From the NCBI GenBank assembly GCA_964558295.1, contig CAZLDQ010000040.1:1-34006 (forward strand): DNA of 34,006 nt, written 5' to 3'. Made by a program: the position numbers and the translations under genes. The notes under the pieces were generated by a model. It saw only the letters and a program-made list of their open reading frames with translations, had not been told where the DNA came from and made no database searches. Positions 17,270-24,943 of the stretch are shown piece by piece. Position 1 is the first letter of the stretch. The number at the start of each line of letters is the position of its first letter. This stretch comes from JBDKTH01 sp964558295 (GTDB taxonomy: Bacteria > Planctomycetota > Planctomycetia > Pirellulales > Thermoguttaceae).

Positions 17270-18601
17270 TCACACCGCGTAGTGCCGGGCCACCTTCTGA
17301 ATGGCTTCGGCCACGCCGACGATGTACTCCTCGGTCATGTACTCAAAGATCGGCACGCGGATCCCCTCCGTGCACATTGACTCCGCATTGGGGCATTTGT
17401 GCTTGGTGAAGTCCATCGTTGTCAGTCCCATCTCCTTGACGGGCCAGCGGCCGGCAAAGAACGCATGGTTCTGGAAGACCAGCTCCCCATAGAGCGGTAC
17501 CTTGATGTAGCCGCCGTTGACCTTCGCCCCTTCGGCCACTAGTGCGCGGACGAATTGGGAACGGTTGCACTTGAATGCTTCCGGACACATGCGGAAGTAG
17601 TAGAACCAGTAGACAGCCCGGTCTTCCGGATGGACCTCGTGGGGAATGATGCCCGGGGTACCGGCAATCTTTTCCGTGAGCAGATTGCCCAGCTTTGCCC
17701 GTTTCGCGGCGATGCCTTCGAGCCGTGTAAGCTGGGCCGCGGCCACGGCGGCTTGCGGTTCGCTCATTCGGTAGTTGGTGGCGAACATGGGGAACGTTCG
17801 CTTGCCGCTCCGGCTGGCGCCCTTGTCGCCGTAAGGCTGCAACAGGGGCCCAAAACGTTCGTCGTTGGTGGCCACTATGCCGCCGTCGCCGCAAGTGATA
17901 TGCTTGGAATCCTGGAGTGAGAAGCAGGCCAAGTGTCCCACGGTACCGATCGGCCGGCCGCGCGACCGGGCGCCCCAGGCCTGGGCACAGTCTTCGATCA
18001 GGATCAGCTTGTGTCGGTCGGCCAGCGTGCGCAGTGCATCGAGATCGCAGGGGTTGCCCGTCAGGTGGACGGCGATGATCGCCTTCGTTTTCGGCGTGAT
18101 TCGCCGCTCAACATCGGCCGGGTCGAGATTGTGTGTACCCTTGCCCAAGTCGGCGAACACGGGCACGGCCTGTTGGTAAATGATGCCAATCACCGTACCG
18201 ATATCCGTGATCGGCGACGTGATCACCTCATCCCCCAGCCCGATCCCGGCCGCCGCCACGGCGATATGCAGCGCGGCCGTGCCGGAGGAACAGGTCTGGA
18301 CATACTTTAGTGGGCAGACTTCCTGAAACCGTTTGGTGAGCAGTTCGGTCTGCGGGCCATTCCAGTAGAACAGCGATCCCTGCTGGAGCATTTCTTCCAA
18401 CTGGGCCCGTTCCGCTGCGCCCCACCGCGGCGACGCCACGGGCGACACGGTGACCGCCTTGGGACCGCCTTCCACGGCCAGCGAGGAGCCGGTCTGAGCT
18501 GCAGGTTTCTGCTCCGCTGCCGCCGCCACCGCTCCGGTCAGCATCAGCCCGGAGGCCCCGGCGACAAACCGACGCCGCGACATGGAGTCTTGTCCGCTCA
18601 T
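17270..18601 (-). CDS. Tat-signal DegT/DnrJ/EryC1/StrS aminotransferase, copy 3
   Basis: A 443-residue protein. The ATG at 18601 follows AGGAGGG by 7 nt. A TTG two codons earlier was rejected. The N-terminus MSRRRFVAGASGLMLTGAVA is a Tat-type signal. PLP motifs are intact: SSGTAALHIAV, LIEDCAQAWGA, and LQDSKHITCGDGG with the Schiff-base Lys. The C-terminal third has several Cys and His residues (FTKHKCPNAESMC) not seen in copies 1 and 2. The gene converges with the XylR-type gene, with three bases between the stops and no hairpin. Operator B and a promoter lie about 100 bp upstream, giving it the same control as copy 2. Confidence 0.9.
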   Translation of the reverse strand: MSGQDSMSRRRFVAGASGLMLTGAVAAAAEQKPAAQTGSSLAVEGGPKAVTVSPVASPRWGAAERAQLEEMLQQGSLFYWNGPQTELLTKRFQEVCPLKYVQTCSSGTAALHIAVAAAGIGLGDEVITSPITDIGTVIGIIYQQAVPVFADLGKGTHNLDPADVERRITPKTKAIIAVHLTGNPCDLDALRTLADRHKLILIEDCAQAWGARSRGRPIGTVGHLACFSLQDSKHITCGDGGIVATNDERFGPLLQPYGDKGASRSGKRTFPMFATNYRMSEPQAAVAAAQLTRLEGIAAKRAKLGNLLTEKIAGTPGIIPHEVHPEDRAVYWFYYFRMCPEAFKCNRSQFVRALVAEGAKVNGGYIKVPLYGELVFQNHAFFAGRWPVKEMGLTTMDFTKHKCPNAESMCTEGIRVPIFEYMTEEYIVGVAEAIQKVARHYAV

Positions 18602-19397
18602 GCGCAAACCCTCCTGTTCAAGGTCTTACGGGAAACACCCCGTTCCGCGATTCATGGCCAAACATAACCTGATGGGTTTTGAGGAACTGGGTGGAGTCTA
18701 GAATAGCCGGCGATTTGGCAACCCGTCCAGGACTGATTTGCGTTAAACTTTTACCATTTTGCGACGTTGTCCCGGGCGTGTTGCGATTCTCGTTTCGCGT
18801 CTTCCTCAACGGAGTTGTGTCCTGGAATTGGCGCAGCGAGGAAGGTTTCGTCAACAGTCTGGATTTTTCCTTGTCCTAAGCGAATCGACGGGGGAGGGAC
18901 GTTCCACCTTCGTGATCCTGAGGCTGCAGGGTATGAGCGTAACGGAAGTGGGCCGGATTCAGGGAGGACGGTGGGCGGGGTATCAAGGAGGCGTTTGCGT
19001 GAAAATTCTGAACCTGGACCTCTGCCGTGGCTCGACCTTTCTATGTTACCGTGTTGCCAAACAACTGCCTGGCGAAGGGGGGCTTCACCATGCTTGAGCC
19101 TACCTACTGGCGGGCTGAATTGCGAGAGGAATTTTTGGGCCAGGGCCACCCAGCGAGGAGTTGCCTCCAGCCAACGCACGGGAGAACGTCAAGCAGTTGA
19201 GCGAGAAAACGCAGAAGGCTGTATTGCCGCACCTGCGGGGATCGTTTCAGCGAGCGCTAAGGGATGCTCTTGATGCAATCAGGGCTGGCAAGGGCACTAA
19301 ACCGAAAACGGCACGAACAGCGCGCAAGCAACAAATGCCCTATTGCCTACGAACCACGTCTCACGGAATCGCACCATCCCTCACGGGGGGCTGCCCA
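18602..19397. other. Long intergenic stretch with operator B; remainder without a supported gene
   Basis: 796 bp. Apart from operator B near the left end, ORFs up to 168 codons cross it on both strands, but none has a ribosome site plus a recognisable family. One plus-strand frame contains STFVILRLQGMSVTEVG at about 18896-18946, which faintly recalls sigma-70 region 4. It could be a decayed gene, but the resemblance is short. Confidence 0.45.
18700..18766 (-). promoter_or_regulatory. Promoter and operator B for aminotransferase copy 3
   Basis: The 43-bp element at 18724-18766 matches operator A at 41 of 43 positions, including both TTTGCG half-sites 21 bp apart. Minus-strand CTGGAC (18725-18730) and TATTCT (18700-18705) are also kept, with a 19-nt spacer instead of 17. 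The longer spacer suggests a weaker promoter that depends more on an activator. Confidence 0.72.
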
Positions 19398-20564
19398 CTA
19401 CTCACCGCTCGGTTCTACCAGAACCGTTTCCAACTCCGTTTCGTCCGGCGTTAGTTCAACGGCGCGGGTGTCGAGCTCCAGCGACCCATGCTCCAATGGA
19501 CCGGCCGCGCCGCGGCGGCTGCCGGGATAGAAGAGTTCGACGGCCGCCTGGAACTGCTGCAAGTCGGGCGGATTGTCCATCTCGGCCGCCTCGACGTCGA
19601 ACTTCTTGCGCAGCTCATAAACCTGGTGGCGTCCCATCGGCCAACGCACATTCATGATGTCGTTGATTTCATTGAGCAGTTGATACACCCGGGCACGCGT
19701 TAGTCCCATGTTTCGGGCGACCTGTCGCACGCTGCACACCGGACCGTTAATTCCCAGTCGGTTGTCTGCCAACCGCACAATCTGCTGCGAGGCGTCAGTG
19801 CGAATCTGCTCGACCAGCGGCCGGACAAAACAATCGAGGATCTCGTTGCCGGCCGGAATCCCTGGCGTCTGCAAGCAGCGGCCGACCCAATGCTCCACGC
19901 CGTCGATCAACCGCGGCACCAAACGGACCACCAGTTGATCCTGGAAGCCCATATTGGCCACCACCTTGTGCACGCAGTGAAAGACCTCAAGGATTGCGCG
20001 GACTCGCTTCTCCCCGTGGGTCTTCATCGAACGGATCTCGGCCAGCGTCAACCCGGCGTAGGCCGCCAACGGCCGGTTCCAGATCACCCGCGTCATGTTC
20101 TTCAAGCTCGGCGCGAAACGCCCCAACGCCTCACTGCCGAACCCGTGCTTGAGCACACACGCGCGCCACTGAGCCCAGACCACTTCGGAGACCTCCGAAG
20201 GATCAAAGCCGTTGGTCGAACCGGTTGTCGAACTCTTCCCGTTGCCCGAAGGAACGGTGAACTCGACCGGCAATTCCGACGGGTCTGTGTTGGCCACCCG
20301 GGCCAGGAGCTTCACAAACGAGCGGATCTTCTTCTGTCCAATCCCCGGCGTCCGGCATAATTCGGTAAACGGCGTCTCCAGAAGCTCTCGCAATGTGCGT
20401 CCCAAGAAGGCTAACGGCAACCGGCGATCGGTCGGCAACGCCCAGAAGGCCAACGGCTTCTCCAAGTGCTCCGTGTATTGCTCGGAAAGGAGAATTTTGC
20501 GGAGACTTTCAAACCGGGTCACTACTTGAAGTTCCTCGACGGATGAAGCCTTGCCGAGTTTCAT
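19398..20564 (-). CDS. Unidentified DNA-binding-type protein with helix-hairpin-helix and HTH regions
   Basis: A 388-residue protein. The ATG at 20564 follows GGAGGA by 5 nt. The open frame continues 59 codons upstream but without a ribosome site. Residues about 62-90 (FTELCRTPGIGQKKIRSFVK) look like a helix-hairpin-helix. A later stretch, LAAYAGLTLAEIRSMKTHGEKRV, resembles the RNA polymerase alpha C-terminal domain. Near the C-terminus SVRQVARNMGLTRARVYQLLNEI is a convincing HTH like sigma region 4, followed by an acidic tail (ELTPDETELETV). It has no enzyme motif. I do not recognise a named family. The combination suggests a nucleic-acid-binding protein acting with RNA polymerase. Neighbours are cell-surface sugar genes, which gives no direct clue. 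Confidence 0.75.
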   Translation of the reverse strand: MKLGKASSVEELQVVTRFESLRKILLSEQYTEHLEKPLAFWALPTDRRLPLAFLGRTLRELLETPFTELCRTPGIGQKKIRSFVKLLARVANTDPSELPVEFTVPSGNGKSSTTGSTNGFDPSEVSEVVWAQWRACVLKHGFGSEALGRFAPSLKNMTRVIWNRPLAAYAGLTLAEIRSMKTHGEKRVRAILEVFHCVHKVVANMGFQDQLVVRLVPRLIDGVEHWVGRCLQTPGIPAGNEILDCFVRPLVEQIRTDASQQIVRLADNRLGINGPVCSVRQVARNMGLTRARVYQLLNEINDIMNVRWPMGRHQVYELRKKFDVEAAEMDNPPDLQQFQAAVELFYPGSRRGAAGPLEHGSLELDTRAVELTPDETELETVLVEPSGE

Positions 20565-21021
20565 GATCTCCTCCAAAGTTGCCGTTCTTAGTGGAGTTGC
20601 ACACAAGCGGCACCCATCGCTGTGCGTGGGGGATACGTTGACCTGTCCCTCGCCAAACGAGATGTGGGTGCCGTTCGCATTAAAGGTGGGAGTTCGCACC
20701 AAGCCACAGCCTTCCGGCGAACCCATCAAGGTGGGGCGCAAGGTAGTCAGCGGTACAGCCCCTCCTCACGATGGCCCTACTCCAGCTATCCTACCAAGCA
20801 CCCGCATTTTCCCATGCAACCGTCACAGTCGTCAAGGTTGACGAAAGTTTTTTTTGGAGAAATCAAAAAGAAGTGGGGAACGGAGGAGGAGGTAGTAGAT
20901 GTCGGATGGCAGATAGCAGATAGGCGACGCGGTAAGTCGTGAAGGGATAAGTGGTTAGATTTTCGCAGTGGAGGGGTTGCGCGTTACGGGTTGGGTGCTA
21001 CCATTTTTCTCCACTCTCCGC
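20565..21021. other. Intergenic stretch with a purine-rich segment
   Basis: 457 bp between two minus-strand genes. At 20840-20935 the plus strand is strikingly purine-rich (a run of eight T, then GGAGAAATC...AAGAAGTGGGGAACGGAGGAGG) and includes a short GCAGATA tandem. No gene, hairpin or promoter could be assigned. Confidence 0.5.
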
Positions 21022-22410
21022 TCAATACGCATTCCGGTGCCGTATCCCGCACCAGAGGGTCATCGCCAAAATCTTCAAATCCAACCATACCGACCAGTTG
21101 GCTACGTAATACAAGTCGCACTGCAGCCGGTGCCTGAGCGACGTGTTGCCCCGCCAGCCGTTCACTTGGGCCCAGCCGGTGATCCCGCATTTGACCTGAT
21201 GGCGCTGCGTATACCCGGGAATCCGCTGGCGGAACTGTTCGACGAACACGCCCCGCTCGGGCCGTGGCCCGACGAGACTCATATCGCCGGCCAGGACGTT
21301 AAACAGTTGCGGCAACTCATCGAGGCTCCATCGACGCATGAAACGACCCAAGGACGTGCAGCGGCGATCGTGGCGTGTTGCCCACACTGGACCGGTCTGC
21401 TGCTCGGCGTCGACCCGCATGCTGCGGAATTTGAGCATCTGAAACGTCCGACCGCCCAAGCCCATCCGGGCTTGCCGATAGAGAACCGGTCCGGGACTGG
21501 TCAATTTTACGGCCACGGCTAGTACGGCCATCACCGGGGCTAACACGATCAGGGCCACGGTAGCTAGCACCAAGTCCATCGCGCGTTTCGTCACCCGGCC
21601 CCAGCCGTAGTGTGGACTCTGCCGGAGGCTCAAGAAGGCCGTGCCATCGATCTCCAGCATCCCCAGCCGCATGGCGGCTAGATTCGGCACGTCGGGCACC
21701 AGTTGTACTTCCACCAGTACATCCGACAATGCTCGGCACACACGCGGCACTTCCCCGAATCGTGAAAACGGCAACGCCACAAACACATGGTCGATCTGAT
21801 GCCGGGCGATCAGCGTTTCCAACTCGTCGATTCGTCCCAGCCGTGGCAGTTCGGTTGGTTCGACCTTTGGCGGGTCGTCGACAAAGCCCACGGCCTCTAG
21901 CCCGGTCCACGTGTTGGCGGCGATCGTATTGGCCACCAGTCGCGCGGTGCGCCCGGTGCCGATAATCACGGCCCGGCCATGGTTCAGCCCGAGTCCACGC
22001 AGATATTTGAGCACGCGCCAAAGGACCCGTCGAGCCAGCGTCAGCCCCACGATATTCAACCCCAGAAACAAGGCTAACGCCAGACGCGACTCGTAGTCGT
22101 CGCGCAGATAGAAGGCCGTCGTGATTGCCAATCCAAACAGCAGACCGCTGGCCTTGCACACCACGCCCAGTTCCCGGGGAAGCTGGCGCAGACGGTGAAC
22201 CTCATAAAGCCCCGAGAGCCGATACGCAATCGCTGCCCAGAGCATCACCAGCGGCAACGGCTGGAAGACCATCGCCAGTTCCGGGACCCCGTGCGGGGAT
22301 GGAAAGAACGTGAATCGCAACCAGTAAGCGGCCACCCAAACCGTGGCCGTGACCGTCAGGTCGCAGGCCAGAAAGACCAGGGCGAGCTTGTCACCATGCC
22401 GGCGATACAT
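21022..22410 (-). CDS. Polyprenyl-phosphate sugar-1-phosphate transferase (bacterial sugar transferase, WcaJ/WbaP type)
   Basis: A 462-residue protein from the ATG at 22410. GAGG lies 6 nt before it, whereas the ATG two codons earlier directly abuts the GAGG. Layout: four N-terminal membrane helices (about 10-125), a CoA-binding-3-like Rossmann domain (about 140-260, AVIIGTGRTARLVANTI), one more hydrophobic hairpin (LVLATVALIVLAPVMAVL) and the catalytic sugar-transferase domain. Family motifs are present: SPGPVLYRQARMG, MLKFRSM, and LDELPQLFNVL followed by GDMSLVGPRPE. It transfers a sugar phosphate from a nucleotide sugar to undecaprenyl phosphate at the inner membrane, the first step in exopolysaccharide or O-antigen synthesis. 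No polymerase or flippase genes are adjacent, so the product cannot be named. Confidence 0.93.
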   Translation of the reverse strand: MYRRHGDKLALVFLACDLTVTATVWVAAYWLRFTFFPSPHGVPELAMVFQPLPLVMLWAAIAYRLSGLYEVHRLRQLPRELGVVCKASGLLFGLAITTAFYLRDDYESRLALALFLGLNIVGLTLARRVLWRVLKYLRGLGLNHGRAVIIGTGRTARLVANTIAANTWTGLEAVGFVDDPPKVEPTELPRLGRIDELETLIARHQIDHVFVALPFSRFGEVPRVCRALSDVLVEVQLVPDVPNLAAMRLGMLEIDGTAFLSLRQSPHYGWGRVTKRAMDLVLATVALIVLAPVMAVLAVAVKLTSPGPVLYRQARMGLGGRTFQMLKFRSMRVDAEQQTGPVWATRHDRRCTSLGRFMRRWSLDELPQLFNVLAGDMSLVGPRPERGVFVEQFRQRIPGYTQRHQVKCGITGWAQVNGWRGNTSLRHRLQCDLYYVANWSVWLDLKILAMTLWCGIRHRNAY

Positions 22411-22547
22411 GGCCATCCTCGTTGTGCAGCAGTTGGACTGCCCCCCGAATATAGAGGGGCATCTTGTAGCAAACCGCTGGCCTGGCGTCAATGTATACTT
22501 GTGCGGGCGCCTACCCCGTTTTACCCCTTTGGGGGCATTTGTTGCCC

Positions 22548-22928
22548 ATGAACGCGTCGGAAATCGAAAAGATCGTCTGCTATCAGTGCCATGCCGTCCT
22601 CGACCTGGGCGACAACTACTGCCGGTATTGCGGGACTCCCACGTCCCAAACGGCCCGATCCGCCGAGTATCGGCCGTTGGGCGCAAGCCACCCCCCACTT
22701 GGCTCAGGCGATAGCAAGATCGTCATCCTGACGCTGCTCTTCGCTGTGTTAGGTCCCCTGGCCCTTCCCCTGCTCTGGCGTTGCCGCTGCTTCTCCCCTA
22801 CCTGGAAGTGGCTTCTGACGCTTATCGTGCTCGGCGTCACCTTTGCGCTGGTCGGCTTCGCCTGGTACGCGATCCATTCCGTCGTCGCTTCCTTCCACGA
22901 AGCCCTCCACTCTCGTCCCGGCCTCTAG
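22548..22928 (+). CDS. Small zinc-ribbon protein with two membrane helices
   Basis: A 126-residue protein. The N-terminus has a four-cysteine zinc ribbon, CYQC-x10-CRYC (residues about 11-27). After a Ser/Gly/Pro-rich linker, two hydrophobic segments follow: VILTLLFAVLGPLALPLLW and WLLTLIVLGVTFALVGFAWY. Function is unknown; such proteins are often placed at the membrane as scaffolds or sensors. The start is the first ATG before the Cys pair; GGGGG lies rather far upstream (about 11 nt). It is divergent from the sugar transferase, and its stop overlaps that of the convergent MBL gene (shared CTAG at 22925-22928). Confidence 0.75.
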   Translation: MNASEIEKIVCYQCHAVLDLGDNYCRYCGTPTSQTARSAEYRPLGASHPPLGSGDSKIVILTLLFAVLGPLALPLLWRCRCFSPTWKWLLTLIVLGVTFALVGFAWYAIHSVVASFHEALHSRPGL

Positions 22929-23665
22929 AACTCGACCTCCATCCGATCCTCCCCCAACACCGTCTCTGCAAAGATCGCCCGGGCAGCCGGCAAACCGATT
23001 GGGTCCTCTTCGGTCGCCAAGGGGTTCAGATGAACCAACAACAGGCGTCCAACCCGAGCCTGACGGGCCAACCGAGCCACGGCCGTCGTATGACTGTGTC
23101 CCGTCTTTTCCGCCCATTGGGCCATTTCGTCTGGGAAGTAACACTCGTGAACCAACAGATCCACGCCGCGGATGGCTTCCAAATATCCGGCGTGCGGCCT
23201 CGCCGCCGTGTCGGTCACATAGGCCATCGAATGTCCGGGCCAATCGAGCCGAAACCCGATCGCCCCGCCCGGATGTTCCAGCGGAAAATGCCGCAGCCGG
23301 CCCCCATGGGCCAATTGCACCTCGCCGGTTAACGGCAGAAATTCCCCCGGCGGGCGCAAGGGGAACAAGGGCGAGGCAAACAGATGTTCTTCGATCGCCG
23401 CCAGTTTCGTTCCTTCGCCATGCACCGTAATCCGTTCCAACGGATGCCGGTGACAAACGTCAAACAGATAGGTCAGTCCGATGACATGGTCCAGATGGGC
23501 GTGGCTCAAGAACACATCCAGTTCCACCGTCTGGAGATAGTCCGCCGCCCGATGCATCCCTGTCCCCGCATCCAGCATCACCCCACACTCCGGAATCAGC
23601 AAACACGCCGTTTCTCGCTGATCATTCGGATGGTAACCGGTGGTGCCGAGCAGGACGAGTTTCAT
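22925..23665 (-). CDS. Metallo-beta-lactamase-fold hydrolase (RNase Z-like)
   Basis: A 246-residue protein starting MKLVLLGTTGYHPND. The MBL metal motif is LSHAHLDHVIG (HxHxDH, about residues 59-64). Further ligands are probable in PLEHPGG, YVTDTAA and GHSHTT. The fold and N-terminus (LLGTTGYHPNDQRETACLL) resemble RNase Z and related phosphodiesterases, but the RNase Z exosite arm is not seen. The substrate could be RNA ends, cyclic nucleotides or another phosphodiester; sequence does not decide. The start is chosen because the N-terminal strand begins there. Upstream codons to 23743 are low in family character. Convergent with the zinc-ribbon gene. Confidence 0.88.
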   Translation of the reverse strand: MKLVLLGTTGYHPNDQRETACLLIPECGVMLDAGTGMHRAADYLQTVELDVFLSHAHLDHVIGLTYLFDVCHRHPLERITVHGEGTKLAAIEEHLFASPLFPLRPPGEFLPLTGEVQLAHGGRLRHFPLEHPGGAIGFRLDWPGHSMAYVTDTAARPHAGYLEAIRGVDLLVHECYFPDEMAQWAEKTGHSHTTAVARLARQARVGRLLLVHLNPLATEEDPIGLPAARAIFAETVLGEDRMEVEF

Positions 23666-23775
23666 GAGAGTGGAGAGGGGGGCTGAGGCGGCCAGACCAC
23701 GAGGATTACTGCTTGCCTCTTCGCGGTTTCTCCTGTGCGTCATTCACCGCGCGATACACGCGGCGCACTGCGTAT

Positions 23776-24726
23776 TCACTTCACGCCATTGCGCGACGTA
23801 GCGGGGTCACGAAGGAAATGGGGCAATGCGACGGTGGGGGAGGCGTTGGGGCTGAGTTGGCGGATCTGCTCCAGCCGCTGGTACTGGCGACGATGGGCGC
23901 CGATCTGGGTCAGGCCAGTGAGGCGGCCGGCTAAGAGGGAGGGCTTGAGGGTCACCAACGCTCCAAGGGCTTCGGCGGCGACGATGGCACTGTGGATGGT
24001 CAGCGCGGTCATCCAGCCGCCGCGCGGTCCCCAGCGCCAGAAGAGGCGTTCGAGTTCCAAGGACCGGCGGAACGCGCCGACGGGCCGCTTGAGGGTGCGG
24101 GCGGCGACGATCCGGCATTCCGGCTCCAGGACAGTCTGGAATCCGGCATGTTCGAGGGCTAAGCCGAGGTCGATCGTGGCCAACCAATCGACGATCTCTT
24201 GGGAGAAGAGGCCGACGAGCTCCAGGGCCGACTTGCGGTAGAAGGCGGCCAGGGCGCTAGGGGCCAAGACGTGCTTGCCGCAGGCTACCGCCGCAGCCGG
24301 AACCAAACCGTGACCGAGGGTGCGCACGACGCCACCGGGCCGATAGGTCATCCCGGCGGCCAACACACGCGGCGACTCGCCGGGGGCGAGCACCAGCGGA
24401 ACCACGGTGGCCACCGTCGGATCGTCGAATGCGGCCACGGCCCGGTCGGTCCACCCCTCTTCGACCTGACAGCCGCAGGCCAACAGATGGATGAGCGGTG
24501 CACGACTCTCGCTGATGGCGAGATTGACGCTCTGGACAAACGTGGCCCCGGCGGCGGTTTGGAGGAAACGGATTTCGTCCTTTAACTCGTAGGGGTCGTC
24601 GTACGGTTCGTCGAGAACGACGAGGATCTCACTGTCGTCGGGCCGATTCTCCAAGACCGACAGGAGCGTGTCTTCCAAGGACGTCAGGTTTCCCACAACG
24701 GGGATAATGATCGCGAGCCTGGGCAC
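23776..24726 (-). CDS. Glycosyltransferase family 2-like protein
   Basis: A 316-residue protein with a GT-A fold start, PRLAIIIPVVGNLTSLEDTLLSVL, an acidic region ILVVLDEPYDDP and a possible metal/donor site around LLACGCQVEEGW. The GTG at 24726 follows AGGAAGG by 9 nt and puts the first strand at the N-terminus; the GTG at 24753 has no ribosome site. The classical DxD is not clear (DEPYDDP is the best candidate), and a second catalytic acid may be in the SQEIVDWLATIDLGLA region. No membrane helix is evident. It could modify a surface glycan in step with the sugar transferase 1.4 kb away, but they are not an operon. Confidence 0.75.
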   Translation of the reverse strand: MPRLAIIIPVVGNLTSLEDTLLSVLENRPDDSEILVVLDEPYDDPYELKDEIRFLQTAAGATFVQSVNLAISESRAPLIHLLACGCQVEEGWTDRAVAAFDDPTVATVVPLVLAPGESPRVLAAGMTYRPGGVVRTLGHGLVPAAAVACGKHVLAPSALAAFYRKSALELVGLFSQEIVDWLATIDLGLALEHAGFQTVLEPECRIVAARTLKRPVGAFRRSLELERLFWRWGPRGGWMTALTIHSAIVAAEALGALVTLKPSLLAGRLTGLTQIGAHRRQYQRLEQIRQLSPNASPTVALPHFLRDPATSRNGVK

Positions 24727-24807
24727 AGAAGAAAACCTTCCTGGGGGAACCACCAGATTGATCTTGCTCCAGATCGGTGTTCTGATTGTGCGGGGAATAA
24801 CGGTTTT

Positions 24808-24825
24808 GTCGGATTGTTGTCCGAC
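24808..24825. repeat. Perfect 6-bp dyad GTCGGA / TCCGAC
   Basis: A dyad with a 6-nt loop in the 217-bp gap between pepT and the glycosyltransferase; both genes are on the minus strand. A further GTCGG copy follows at 24836-24840. No T-tract, so an operator is more likely than a terminator. Confidence 0.35.
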
Positions 24826-24943
24826 GTGGAATTATGTCGGTTGCCGCAACGGATGGAGTTTACCCCAATTAGCCCCTGTTCCAGACTCGTGTGAGCTGGG
24901 GGCGGCGTCTTTCCGCTAACTTGCCCATTTTCTGGGTGCCAGT

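Noticed and set aside
18759..19097. A sigma-factor-like gene
   Set aside because: The resemblance is limited to about 15 residues, and the rest of the frame has no sigma region 2 or ribosome site.
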